Origin: an uncultured Holdemanella sp.
GTDB lineage: Bacteria > Bacillota_I > Bacilli_A > Erysipelotrichales > Erysipelotrichaceae
Length of the DNA stretch: 64,000 nt
NCBI RefSeq assembly: GCF_934754935.1
Contig: NZ_CAKVJB010000001.1
Location: forward strand, 69,890-133,889
Direction of reading: 5' to 3'
In this document: positions 7,724-15,759 of the stretch, one piece after another
Layout: every line of letters begins with the position of its first letter
Numbering within the stretch: position 1 is the stretch's first letter
Made by a program: the position numbers and the translations under genes
Notes under the pieces: model-generated
Databases searched by the model: none
What the model was told of the DNA's origin: nothing
Seen by the model: only the letters and a program-made list of their open reading frames with translations

Positions 7724-9496
7724 ATGAATCATGAAGAAATAATAGCTCGTATTGCCCAAATAGAGCGTGAGATTGCCGTTTTACCGGCTGGTGGTGTTTC
7801 TAAAAAGAATGTACATGGTAAAGTTTATTATTATCATAGAATCACTCAGAATGGTAAGCGAACAGAAAAATATGTAAAAGCCGAAGATGTTGATGAACTT
7901 AAATCGAATATTGAGAAAAGAAAAAAATTAGAAAAGGAATTAAAAAAATTAAAACAGTGTATGCCTAAAGAAAAAAATCTTGATTTTAAGACAAAGGTGA
8001 TTGTTGGGGATAGATTAAAATCTTTAGTTTCAATTACACGAAACTATAAAAAAAGAGAATGTATTCAAATGCTTAGAGATTATATTTTCAAAGATATAGC
8101 TGATAAAGTGTTCATATTGTATGGATTAAGACGAACTGGAAAAACAACATTGATTCGTCAGATTATCTTAGAATTGTCTGAATCTGATTTTGAAAAAGCT
8201 GCATTTATTCAAGTTACATCAAGAGATTCTTTATCCGATATTGATGAAGATTTAAGATTGTTAGAAAAAAATGGATATAAATATGTGTTTTTAGATGAAG
8301 TTACATTGATGGAAGATTTCATTGAAGGAGCTGCTTTGTTTTCGGATATTTATGCCAGTAGCGGAATGAAGATTGTTCTTTCTGGTACGGATTCGCTTGG
8401 TTTTGCGTTTTCTAAAGAAGAACAATTATATGATCGATGTATTATGCTACATACTACATTTATACCATACAGAGAATTTGAGAATGTACTTGGTATATAT
8501 GGGATTGATGAGTATATACGTTATGGTGGAACAATGAGTCTTGGTGGAATCAATTATAATGCGAGCACACCATTTTCAAACATTAAGGATACAGAAGAGT
8601 ATATTAATACTTCGATTGCGAAGAATATCCAACATTCTTTAAAGATATATCAATATGGCGGTCATTTTCGTCAACTCTTAGATCTATATGAAAAAGGAGA
8701 GCTTACGAATGTGATTAATCGAGTAGTTGAAGATATGAATCATAGATTTACAAAAAGTGTTGTAGAAAGTACATTTAAGTCTCACGATATAGGAGTCACT
8801 GCCAATAATTTATTGAGAGATAGAGTGGATCCAATAAATATTCGAAAACATATGGAACTAGATAAGGTGACTTCTGGCATTAAGGAAATGCTTGATATTT
8901 TAAATAAGGAAGAACAAAGTATTGATATTAGTGATGCGCATATGACTCAAATTAAAGAGTATCTAGCGATATTAGATTTGATAAAAGAAATTGATTTAGA
9001 ATATTTGCCGGAAGTAAACCAAAAGAGAAAAATTGTAGTGGTTACACAACCTGGTTTAAGATATGCGCAAGCCGAGGCCATTGTTGAAAAACTTCTTTTA
9101 GATGAAAAATTCCAAGAGTTAGATGTCCAAAAAAGGACACGTATTTTAGAACGTTTACTTAATGAAATTCGTGGCAGAATGATGGAGGATATTATTCTAT
9201 TGGAAACAAAACTTGCGAAAAAAGATAAACATGTTTTTAAATTGCAATTTCCAATTGGTGAGTTTGATATGGTTGTGCAAGATCCAAAAACATTATCTTG
9301 TGAGATTTACGAAATCAAATACAGTAACCAACGAGTTCGAGAACAATATCGACATATAAATGATGAAGAAAAATGTGCAATGACTACACATCGATATGGA
9401 AGTATAACTGGACGTTATGTGATTTATCGTGGAGAAAATACAGAAATGGAGAGTATTCAGTATTTAAATGTTGAAGATTATTTAAAGAGTTTATAG
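7724..9496 (+). CDS. AAA_14-type ATP-binding protein with PD-(D/E)XK-like C-terminus
   Basis: 590-aa cytoplasmic protein. Residues 1-85 are charged and helical, with the pattern KVYYYHRITQNGKRTEKYVK seen in DUF6788-like N-termini. An ATPase core follows: Walker A GLRRTGKT (134-141) and Walker B FLDE with D191 and E192. The C-terminal 100 residues contain GEFDMVV and, about 15 residues on, EIKYS, the D...ExK pattern of PD-(D/E)XK nucleases. This matches the archaeal-type ATPase/DUF4143 group, whose biological role is unsettled (genome defence and mobile-element links have been proposed). It is monocistronic, with its own promoter. The start at 7724 follows AGGTGATTATAT. Confidence 0.75.
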   Translation: MNHEEIIARIAQIEREIAVLPAGGVSKKNVHGKVYYYHRITQNGKRTEKYVKAEDVDELKSNIEKRKKLEKELKKLKQCMPKEKNLDFKTKVIVGDRLKSLVSITRNYKKRECIQMLRDYIFKDIADKVFILYGLRRTGKTTLIRQIILELSESDFEKAAFIQVTSRDSLSDIDEDLRLLEKNGYKYVFLDEVTLMEDFIEGAALFSDIYASSGMKIVLSGTDSLGFAFSKEEQLYDRCIMLHTTFIPYREFENVLGIYGIDEYIRYGGTMSLGGINYNASTPFSNIKDTEEYINTSIAKNIQHSLKIYQYGGHFRQLLDLYEKGELTNVINRVVEDMNHRFTKSVVESTFKSHDIGVTANNLLRDRVDPINIRKHMELDKVTSGIKEMLDILNKEEQSIDISDAHMTQIKEYLAILDLIKEIDLEYLPEVNQKRKIVVVTQPGLRYAQAEAIVEKLLLDEKFQELDVQKRTRILERLLNEIRGRMMEDIILLETKLAKKDKHVFKLQFPIGEFDMVVQDPKTLSCEIYEIKYSNQRVREQYRHINDEEKCAMTTHRYGSITGRYVIYRGENTEMESIQYLNVEDYLKSL

Positions 9497-9514
9497 GGAT
9501 GGACTATTGTTGAA

Positions 9515-9545
9515 CAAAAAACATGGGCAATGTACTAACCCATGT
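9515..9545 (-). terminator. Intrinsic terminator of rpoN
   Basis: On the minus strand ACATGGG (9545-9539) pairs with CCCATGT (9527-9521) and is followed by six T. The stop codon of rpoN lies in the loop. Confidence 0.75.
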
Positions 9546-10761
9546 GTATAGCTTGTTTTTTTCTTTGTTTCGAATTTGGAATGTTTAATTCTTTTCTATA
9601 TTTAGATATGGTTCTTCTGGATGCGTAGAGTTCCATATTCTCTAATTCCTCTACGATTTCTTCATCTTGTAGAGGATTTTCTTTATCTTCCACTTCAATC
9701 AATAATTGAATGGCTTTTTGAATTGAGTCTTTACTACTTCCTTTGTGTGTCTTTGAAATGAATAGATCTTTGATTGGATACATATGATCATTAAATTCAT
9801 AATATTTATCACTCAAAGTTCTAGAAACGGTTGAAATCGAGTAGCCAGATTCTTGCGCGATTTCTTTAAGTGTACATTCTTTTAAATCATCTTGAAATAG
9901 AAAATAATTCTTTTGATGCGTAATCAGTATATTTGCGAGTAGAAGGATCGTTTTATTTCGGCGGTTGATACTATCAATATAAAACTTAGCTTCATTTAAA
10001 TATTTTTTAGCTTCTTTTGACAATTTTACTTCTTCACAATGAAGGGATAGATTGCCCATTTCTTTAGGGATGATTTTTAATTGATCCTCTACAATTTCAA
10101 TTGTGAATTCAGGTAAAGCTAAATTTGTCGTACTTTCTGTGTCATATTCACTGCATGGAAAGGGATTGCACTCTTGCATGTGAGCTAATTCATCGAATAC
10201 AGATTCATAAGGTATATCTAAGGATTCAGAAATCGTATAGAAATCTTTTTCTTCAAGTTCCTTTGAATAATCTTTTAGAATCGTATAGGCGATTGTATAG
10301 CCTTTTTCTTTTAATTGAATCATTAATGCGTCCACACTGCTCTTGGCAGCCACACCAATGGGTTCAAAGGTTTGAATGAAGTGTAATGTATCTGTAAACT
10401 CTTCTTTAGTACATTTTAAATCTTCTAGAACAACACTTAAGTCATAGTTAAAGAAGCCATGACTATCCAAGGATTCAATAATATAATTCGCAATGGTTTC
10501 ATGATACTTTTCTTTTGTTGTGTGTAGCTGTAGATATAACTCATCCTTTAGACTTGGCTTATTTGAAATACCGGCTTCTAAATATTGTTGGATATCTTGA
10601 CTGGGTGTGTATTCTAAGAAAGGATTATTTTGACTAACTTCATGAAGTAAATCAGAAAGGCTTTGTCTATCTTTACTTAATATTTCAAGATGTGACTTTA
10701 GTCCAGTTGTCATATGTAATGTTTGTTTGTATGTTTGCGTATAGATTAAGTCTTGTTTCAT
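9535..10761 (-). CDS. rpoN: RNA polymerase sigma-54 factor (RpoN/SigL)
   Basis: 408-aa sigma-54. The diagnostic RpoN box near the C-terminus reads SRRTISKYRKELNIP. A central core-binding region and a helix-turn-helix (CTLKEIAQESGYSISTVSRTL) precede it. Region I at the N-terminus keeps YKQTLHMTTGLKSHLEIL but is poor in Gln, as in other short Firmicute SigL proteins. It recognises -24/-12 promoters and needs an AAA+ activator. It is divergent from a LevR-type activator and lies beside two matching promoters, so it probably serves this local regulon first. No ribosome site precedes the ATG, and a 16-bp palindrome lies 4 bases upstream. Confidence 0.93.
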   Translation of the reverse strand: MKQDLIYTQTYKQTLHMTTGLKSHLEILSKDRQSLSDLLHEVSQNNPFLEYTPSQDIQQYLEAGISNKPSLKDELYLQLHTTKEKYHETIANYIIESLDSHGFFNYDLSVVLEDLKCTKEEFTDTLHFIQTFEPIGVAAKSSVDALMIQLKEKGYTIAYTILKDYSKELEEKDFYTISESLDIPYESVFDELAHMQECNPFPCSEYDTESTTNLALPEFTIEIVEDQLKIIPKEMGNLSLHCEEVKLSKEAKKYLNEAKFYIDSINRRNKTILLLANILITHQKNYFLFQDDLKECTLKEIAQESGYSISTVSRTLSDKYYEFNDHMYPIKDLFISKTHKGSSKDSIQKAIQLLIEVEDKENPLQDEEIVEELENMELYASRRTISKYRKELNIPNSKQRKKQAIHMG

Positions 10762-10764
10762 GTA

Positions 10765-10780
10765 TATATGTTAACATATA
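10765..10780. promoter_or_regulatory. Perfect 16-bp palindrome in the rpoN leader
   Basis: TATATGTTAACATATA occupies the position where a ribosome site for rpoN would be expected. It could be a repressor operator or simply AT-rich leader sequence. Confidence 0.4.
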
Positions 10781-10801
10781 AGTGTTATAATAAATAATAA
10801 A

Positions 10802-10830
10802 TTGAGAATTAAACAAAGGAACTATATATA
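10802..10830 (+). promoter_or_regulatory. Probable sigma-A promoter of the LevR-type activator
   Basis: TTGAGA (10802-10807), 17-bp spacer, TATATA (10825-10830), in the rpoN/activator divergent region. The leader is about 80 nt. Confidence 0.5.
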
Positions 10831-10915
10831 TTATTCCAATAATAGCGAGCAGATAATTAAAATGAAAGGAGAAAAAGAAGTATTTTGATAATAAATATTT
10901 CATAACGGGATAAAC

Positions 10916-11203
10916 ATGATAGATAAAGTATTGGTGTACATTTTAGCATGCTGCAATAATAATGAATTTGATCAGACAACGGTTACAAACTTGAGTGAAA
11001 ATCTAAAGGTTAGTCGTTCACAGGTGTCTGTTGTATTAAATAAATTGGTGAAGGAAAATAAGCTTGTTCGTATCGAATCTAAGCCTTTTTGTTTTATTTC
11101 AGTTGAATATTTGAAAAAAAAGGAATTTCTTTTAAAGCGTATGTTTATGAAAGTCTTGATGAATTATTGTCAAATCAAGAAAAAAAAGATTTTGAAAAGT
11201 TAG
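10916..11203 (+). CDS. LevR-type activator, N-terminal winged-helix part (frame broken)
   Basis: 95 codons encoding the DNA-binding winged helix of a LevR-type regulator: LSENLKVSRSQVSVVLNKLV is the recognition region, followed by VRIESKPFCF, which normally leads straight into the sigma-54 ATPase domain. Here the frame runs out after an A8 run (11114-11121). The -1 frame from that run continues as GISFKAYVYESLDELL into the ATPase reading frame starting at 11167. Joined at the A_AAA_AAG heptamer (11116-11122), the two parts give an 899-aa protein, close to the usual 900-940 aa. The residues after position 69 in this frame (EFLLKRMF...) have no family match that I recognise. Treat it and the next entry as one gene. 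Confidence 0.8.
   Translation: MIDKVLVYILACCNNNEFDQTTVTNLSENLKVSRSQVSVVLNKLVKENKLVRIESKPFCFISVEYLKKKEFLLKRMFMKVLMNYCQIKKKKILKS
11116..11122 (+). other. Candidate -1 slippery heptamer / A8 contingency tract
   Basis: In the frame of the upstream part the codons are TTG AAA AAA AAG GAA, giving the A_AAA_AAG heptamer used for -1 frameshifting in dnaX. A -1 slip here joins the winged helix to the ATPase domain. A second A8 tract (11180-11187) also carries A_AAA_AAG in the same frame but would give a less family-like junction. No strong downstream hairpin or upstream Shine-Dalgarno-like stimulator was seen. Confidence 0.55.
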
Positions 11204-13614
11204 TAGGTGTCAATCACTCTTTATTACAAACAGTTAAGCAATGTAAGGCTACGATTTCATATCCGCCAAGTGGATTGCCAATGTTGCTTTATGGTCCAAC
11301 AGGAACAGGTAAGTCTTTGATTGCAAAGCTAACGTATGAGTGGGCTAGAAATCATGCGATTATTGCCAAAGATGGACAGTTTGTGCAGGTCAATTGTAGT
11401 GAATATGCCAACAACCCTGAATTATTAACAGCCAATTTATTTGGCCATGTCAAAGGGGCTTTTACGGGAGCCGAAAAAGATAATGAGGGTTTGATTGCGT
11501 TAGCTGATAATGGCGTCTTATTTTTGGATGAGGTGCATGAATTAAAGGCGGAATGCCAGGAAAAGTTATTCTTGTTTATGGATCAAGGTATTTATCATCG
11601 TGTAGGGGATAATGAAAAGTGGTATAAATCTAATGTTCGTATTGTGTTTGCGACAACGGAAGATCCTGGTAAAGTATTATTGAAAACATTGATGCGTCGT
11701 ATCCCGATGACGATTATGATTCCAAGTCTTGAAGAAAGAGGTACACAGGAACGTATCGAGTTGCTTTATTATCTTTTCCATCAGGAAGAGGAAAGGCTAA
11801 ATTGTCAGATTAAAATGAGCAATAAAGTATATAATGTTTTATTACAAAGTAAAATGCCCGGTAATATTGGTCAATTAAAAAGTAGTGTACAATCTTGCTG
11901 CATCAATTCCTTATTTGATAAGGTGGATGATGAGCTTGTGATTCATTTAAATCATTTGCCACAAGAACTGTTACAACAAGTATATAAAAGTAAAAAAGCA
12001 GTTTTGGATGATGATGAATATATTTTTATAGATGACTTACAGGGTTATTATAATGGGACTAAAGAGATTATTCAGCTGAATGAAAATCTACTAGAATCCT
12101 ATAGAAAATACAGAGATGAACATATGACATTGTCTAGTTTTATGAAAGCTGAAAAGAATTATGTTCAGAAGTATTTTGATAGCTTGATTTTTAGAAAGAA
12201 AGAATCGAGTCAGATTGATTATTATAATCGTGGTATTCAACATATTTTTGATTTGATTGAGTCAAGATATGGGTTGAAAATTACAAATAATGAAACATTA
12301 GCTATCGCATCTTATTTGGATGAGATCCATCATGAGTATCATGATTTAAGAAGCTGGTTTTTAAAACACGAAGAAGAATGTGAAGATTTATATCAATTGT
12401 TGCAGGAAGAGTTTTTTAGAGCGACAAAGGTATCTTTAGAAATCTGTACATATTTAAAGTCATATTTAGAAATGGATATATATTCTATAATTGTATGTGT
12501 TTTTATTTTCTATGTTTACAATGATAAAAAAGATTCAAGATTAACGCAAAAAGCAGCTGTTATTCTAGCTCATGGCTTTTCTACTGCTTCAAGTATTGCA
12601 GATGCAGCCAATCGTTTTTTAGGACAGTATATATTTGATGCGTTAGATATGCCTTTATATGTAGATACAAATGCAATGATTGAGAAGTTGAATCTCTATT
12701 TGGATCGTATTGGCAAGGTAAAAGAATTATATTTATTAGTAGATATGGGAAGCCTAGAGGATATTTATAAGGGACTGAATATTGAAAATGCGAATATAGG
12801 GATTCTTAACAATGTGAGTACGCCGATTGCTCTAGAGATTGGCAATGGAATTCGTAATCATGTGGAGATGGAAGATTTATTAAAAAATACAATTGATGCA
12901 TTCAATATTAGTTTTACGTACCATCTTGAAAAGAATAAATTAAAACAGCCGGTAATTTTATGTTCTTGTGCTAGTGGTTTAGGAACTGCCCAAAAATTAA
13001 AATTGATGTTAGAACAATCATTTCCAGATGGAATCAATTTGGATGTGAAGACATTGAATTATTCGGAATTGATTGAATTAGGTAAAAAGAACAATGTGTT
13101 TGAAGAATATGATGTTTTGTGTGTAGTTGGAACGTTAGATCCAAATATGGAGGATATTCCATTTGTGGGTATTGAAGATTTGATTATTGAAGATACATTT
13201 GGTGACTTTAATCAATATTTTAAAGACTATATGGATGAAGAACAATTAAATCAATTTGATAAGAATATATTACATAATTTTTCTTTGTCAAATCTTATGA
13301 ACACGCTTATTATATTGAATCCAACAAAATTATTAGAGCAAGTTGCCAATGCACTGGATGTTCTACAAAAGTATTTGGGTATTCGATTTAGTAATCGTAC
13401 TAGTTTTGGATTGTATGTGCATATTTGTTGTTTGATTGAAAGATTAGTTGTTTCTCGTATGGGTGAATATAAACCAAGCCTGGATTTTTTAAGAGAACAT
13501 AAAGATTTTGTAGAATATGTTAAAAAGGCATTCAAACCAGTTGAAGATTTCTATGGGGTTGAAATTCCTACAGAGGAAATAATTTATATTTTTAATTATG
13601 TAGAGAATAATTAG
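11167..13614 (+). CDS. LevR/GfrR-type sigma-54 PTS-operon activator, AAA-PRD-EII-PRD part
   Basis: Main body of the activator. Domains in order, numbered in the restored 899-aa protein: sigma-54 AAA+ domain with Walker A GPTGTGKS (127-134), sigma-54-contacting GAFTGA (181-186) and Walker B VLFLDEVHE (about 201-209); PRD1 (about 395-510, with IQHIFDL); EIIA-Man-like domain with AHGFSTAS (about 554); EIIB-Gat-like domain with CSCASGLGTA (about 680); PRD2 (about 785-895). Family knowledge: PTS phosphorylation of PRD and EII domains gates activation of -24/-12 promoters. The listed start is a TTG without a ribosome site, so expression probably depends on frameshifting from the winged-helix part. 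If it is made alone it could not bind DNA in the usual way. Confidence 0.88.
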   Translation: MSNQEKKDFEKLVGVNHSLLQTVKQCKATISYPPSGLPMLLYGPTGTGKSLIAKLTYEWARNHAIIAKDGQFVQVNCSEYANNPELLTANLFGHVKGAFTGAEKDNEGLIALADNGVLFLDEVHELKAECQEKLFLFMDQGIYHRVGDNEKWYKSNVRIVFATTEDPGKVLLKTLMRRIPMTIMIPSLEERGTQERIELLYYLFHQEEERLNCQIKMSNKVYNVLLQSKMPGNIGQLKSSVQSCCINSLFDKVDDELVIHLNHLPQELLQQVYKSKKAVLDDDEYIFIDDLQGYYNGTKEIIQLNENLLESYRKYRDEHMTLSSFMKAEKNYVQKYFDSLIFRKKESSQIDYYNRGIQHIFDLIESRYGLKITNNETLAIASYLDEIHHEYHDLRSWFLKHEEECEDLYQLLQEEFFRATKVSLEICTYLKSYLEMDIYSIIVCVFIFYVYNDKKDSRLTQKAAVILAHGFSTASSIADAANRFLGQYIFDALDMPLYVDTNAMIEKLNLYLDRIGKVKELYLLVDMGSLEDIYKGLNIENANIGILNNVSTPIALEIGNGIRNHVEMEDLLKNTIDAFNISFTYHLEKNKLKQPVILCSCASGLGTAQKLKLMLEQSFPDGINLDVKTLNYSELIELGKKNNVFEEYDVLCVVGTLDPNMEDIPFVGIEDLIIEDTFGDFNQYFKDYMDEEQLNQFDKNILHNFSLSNLMNTLIILNPTKLLEQVANALDVLQKYLGIRFSNRTSFGLYVHICCLIERLVVSRMGEYKPSLDFLREHKDFVEYVKKAFKPVEDFYGVEIPTEEIIYIFNYVENN

Positions 13615-13642
13615 GTGGATTTTTAAATAATCCATCTTTTTT
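13614..13642 (+). terminator. Intrinsic terminator of the activator gene
   Basis: GGTGGATT (13614-13621) pairs with AATCCATC (13629-13636) with one G-U pair, followed by six T. It separates the activator from the sigma-54 operon. Confidence 0.8.
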
Positions 13643-13656
13643 ACGGATGATTTCTA

Positions 13657-13672
13657 TGGCACAAAATTTGCT
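13657..13672 (+). promoter_or_regulatory. Sigma-54 (-24/-12) promoter of SIS-YjbQ operon
   Basis: TGGCACAAAATTTGCT is a perfect match to the sigma-54 consensus TGGCAC-N5-TTGCW. Transcription would start near 13683, leaving a leader of about 105 nt. The promoter at 17407 shares this core and the following GTATATAA, which argues for a common activator. Confidence 0.9.
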
Positions 13673-13789
13673 GGTATATAAATGAATAAAGGTAATTGAT
13701 GGAGAGGAGGATAATATACCCATTTGACATGAAAAGGTAATGGAAACCTTGTGAATTAGAAATTATTTACGAAAGAAGAGGAGAAAAAA

Positions 13790-14917
13790 ATGACAAATGC
13801 TTTAATGCAACAAGTAGATAGTTTAAAAGAATTAGCGCATACACAATTTAATACAGCGTTTTCTAATGCGCAGCAAGTTATGACGTTTACTGAAATATCA
13901 AATATTAGAAGAATTTATATTGCTGGATTAGGAGATTCATATGCCTGTGCATTAGGATTGGTAAAACTATTTAAAAAATATAGTGATACATACGGAGTGG
14001 ATGTTGTAACACCAATGCACTTTACGCGTTTTGCAAAGAATAATAATTTTGATAAGGGAGAACCCAACAGTACATTGATGATTACAATCAGTAATGGTGG
14101 AGAATCGTCAAGAATTGTTGAAACAGTTACAAAAGCAAAAGAAATGAAATTGCTGACTATGGCAATCACTAATAATCCAAATTCAAGAAGTGCAAAATTA
14201 TCTGATAAAGTGTTGTTAATGGAATTAGAAAAAGTTCCATATGCAACAGTTGGTTTAAGAAGTTATTTAACAATGTTGTATAACTTATTCTCATTTATTT
14301 TGCATTTTGGTAGAGTTAGAGGAACAATATCTTCTTATCATGAAGAAGAATTAAAAAATGCAGTTATGCAGCTTTTTGATGAATATGTTGAAAAATATGA
14401 TGAATTTAAATCTATTACAAAGAAAATTGCTGATGAAATAGAAGATGATGAAATTATTGATTTTATTGGGGATGATACAAGTTATGCTTCAGCTTATTTT
14501 GCATCTGCAAAATTTGTTGAATGTTTAGGGTCTTTAATTAGTATTGACGATTCAGAAAACTGGTGTCATATCAATGCTTACTTAAAAAGTGATCGAGCTA
14601 TTCCAACGTTTATTTTCGCAAATAAATATAGTACTAGTTATTCTAGAGAAGTTGATACAGCTATGCAAGCTATCATGATGAATCGTAGGGTTATTGTTGT
14701 GGGAGATGTTAATAAAGAAGATTTTAGTGAAAAAGTAACAATCATTGCTTTACCAGAATGTGAAAAATATAGTTGGATCCACAATTTCTATGAGTATATT
14801 CCGTTGAGTATGGTAGTAGCTTATTTACAGGAAAAGAAAAACACTAAAGATTTCTGTACGGAAAAACATTTGAAAAATGCGACTACTAAGAGTAGTAAAA
14901 TTGAAATTGTTCTTTGA
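13790..14917 (+). CDS. SIS-domain sugar-phosphate isomerase/deaminase-like protein 1
   Basis: 375-aa cytoplasmic protein with tandem SIS folds. The first phosphosugar-binding loop is visible as GLGDSYACALG with ISNGGESSR following (about residues 42-110). The second half has GDDTSYASAYF. It resembles GlmS-C/FrlB/AgaS-type enzymes that act on amino-sugar or glycated-amine 6-phosphates, but it lacks the Glu-(Phe/Tyr)-x-His-Gly-Pro motif near the C-terminus and has DDSENWCHIN instead. It is paralogous to the SIS protein at 15760. First gene after a sigma-54 promoter, with AGAGGAG before the ATG; the next gene starts 17 bases after its stop. The substrate is unknown. Confidence 0.85.
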   Translation: MTNALMQQVDSLKELAHTQFNTAFSNAQQVMTFTEISNIRRIYIAGLGDSYACALGLVKLFKKYSDTYGVDVVTPMHFTRFAKNNNFDKGEPNSTLMITISNGGESSRIVETVTKAKEMKLLTMAITNNPNSRSAKLSDKVLLMELEKVPYATVGLRSYLTMLYNLFSFILHFGRVRGTISSYHEEELKNAVMQLFDEYVEKYDEFKSITKKIADEIEDDEIIDFIGDDTSYASAYFASAKFVECLGSLISIDDSENWCHINAYLKSDRAIPTFIFANKYSTSYSREVDTAMQAIMMNRRVIVVGDVNKEDFSEKVTIIALPECEKYSWIHNFYEYIPLSMVVAYLQEKKNTKDFCTEKHLKNATTKSSKIEIVL

Positions 14918-14934
14918 GTATAGGAGATGCTTAT

Positions 14935-15741
14935 ATGTTGATAGAAACAGAAATTTTTCTTGAATCTAAAAAGGGTTTAAAATTAACAGAAGAAGTAGAA
15001 AAGGTATTGCAAAAGGAAAAAATCACAAATGGTTTAATGTGGGTAAGAGTTAATTCTCCAACCGCAATACTTACACTAACAAATACATTTGATGATAGAA
15101 CTTATGACGATATTGTAGATGTTATGGATAAAAATTGTCCTACTTTAGTACAATACGAAACAAAGATTTCTCCATTTGATTCTTCAGGTAGAATTAAATC
15201 TTCTATGGTTGGAAATCATTTAACATTATGGATTGAAAATGGAAAATGTATGTTGGGTTCTTCACAAGCAATTGTAGCTATTGAATTTGATGGTCCTAAA
15301 AAAGTGAAATTAGAAATAGAAATAGTTGTATCAAATCATTTTGAAAAAGATGTGATTAAAGTAGATACCCAACAGCACGGTTTGCATGATGTTACAGATG
15401 AAATTAAACATGCCATTGAACAAAATAAGGTAGACTCTGGTTTTGCGTATTTGTTCGTACCGCATTCTACATCAGGTATATGGTTGGCAGAAGATTCAGA
15501 AGGATTCATTGATTTAACAAAGTCTTTACTAGATAGAATGGTTCCAGAAATCGCAAACTTTAAGCATCGAGAAACTCCTTCAGATGCTGCCGGTCATATT
15601 AAGACATCATTAGCAGGTACATATCTTTTGTTTAAGATTGATGAAGGAAAATGTTTGATTGGAGAAAATAAGCGAATTTATTTCATGGAATTTGATGGTC
15701 CGAGGCCAAGAAAAATTCAAATGGTTATATTAACTAAATAA
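14935..15741 (+). CDS. Tandem-duplicated YjbQ/UPF0047 protein
   Basis: 268 aa made of two consecutive YjbQ-like (UPF0047, PF01894) domains, each normally a stand-alone protein of about 130-140 aa. The C-terminal copy (about 136-268) keeps the family's three His: H177 in VPHSTSG, H211 in FKHRE and H221 in AAGHIKTS, and ends in EFDGPRPRK. The N-terminal copy (1-130) keeps the scaffold (GRIKSSMVG, EFDGP) but has S41, Y74 and R86 at the His positions, so it is predicted non-catalytic. Single-domain homologues form trimers and have weak thiamine-phosphate synthase activity; the true role is unclear. The ATG at 14935 follows AGGAGA by 8 bases. It lies between two SIS genes, implying action on the same sugar phosphate. 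Confidence 0.85.
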   Translation: MLIETEIFLESKKGLKLTEEVEKVLQKEKITNGLMWVRVNSPTAILTLTNTFDDRTYDDIVDVMDKNCPTLVQYETKISPFDSSGRIKSSMVGNHLTLWIENGKCMLGSSQAIVAIEFDGPKKVKLEIEIVVSNHFEKDVIKVDTQQHGLHDVTDEIKHAIEQNKVDSGFAYLFVPHSTSGIWLAEDSEGFIDLTKSLLDRMVPEIANFKHRETPSDAAGHIKTSLAGTYLLFKIDEGKCLIGENKRIYFMEFDGPRPRKIQMVILTK

Positions 15742-15759
15742 AAAAAGGTAGGAAAAAAT

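Noticed and set aside
10685..10903. Minus-strand 72-codon frame covering the rpoN leader
   Set aside because: It reads through the start of rpoN in another frame, is Ile/Tyr/Phe-rich from AT bias and lacks a ribosome site.
11180..11187. Second A8 tract as the main frameshift point of the activator
   Set aside because: It also carries A_AAA_AAG, but shifting there replaces GISFKAYVYESLDEL with an unrelated Lys/Met-rich stretch, so the first tract explains the family pattern better.
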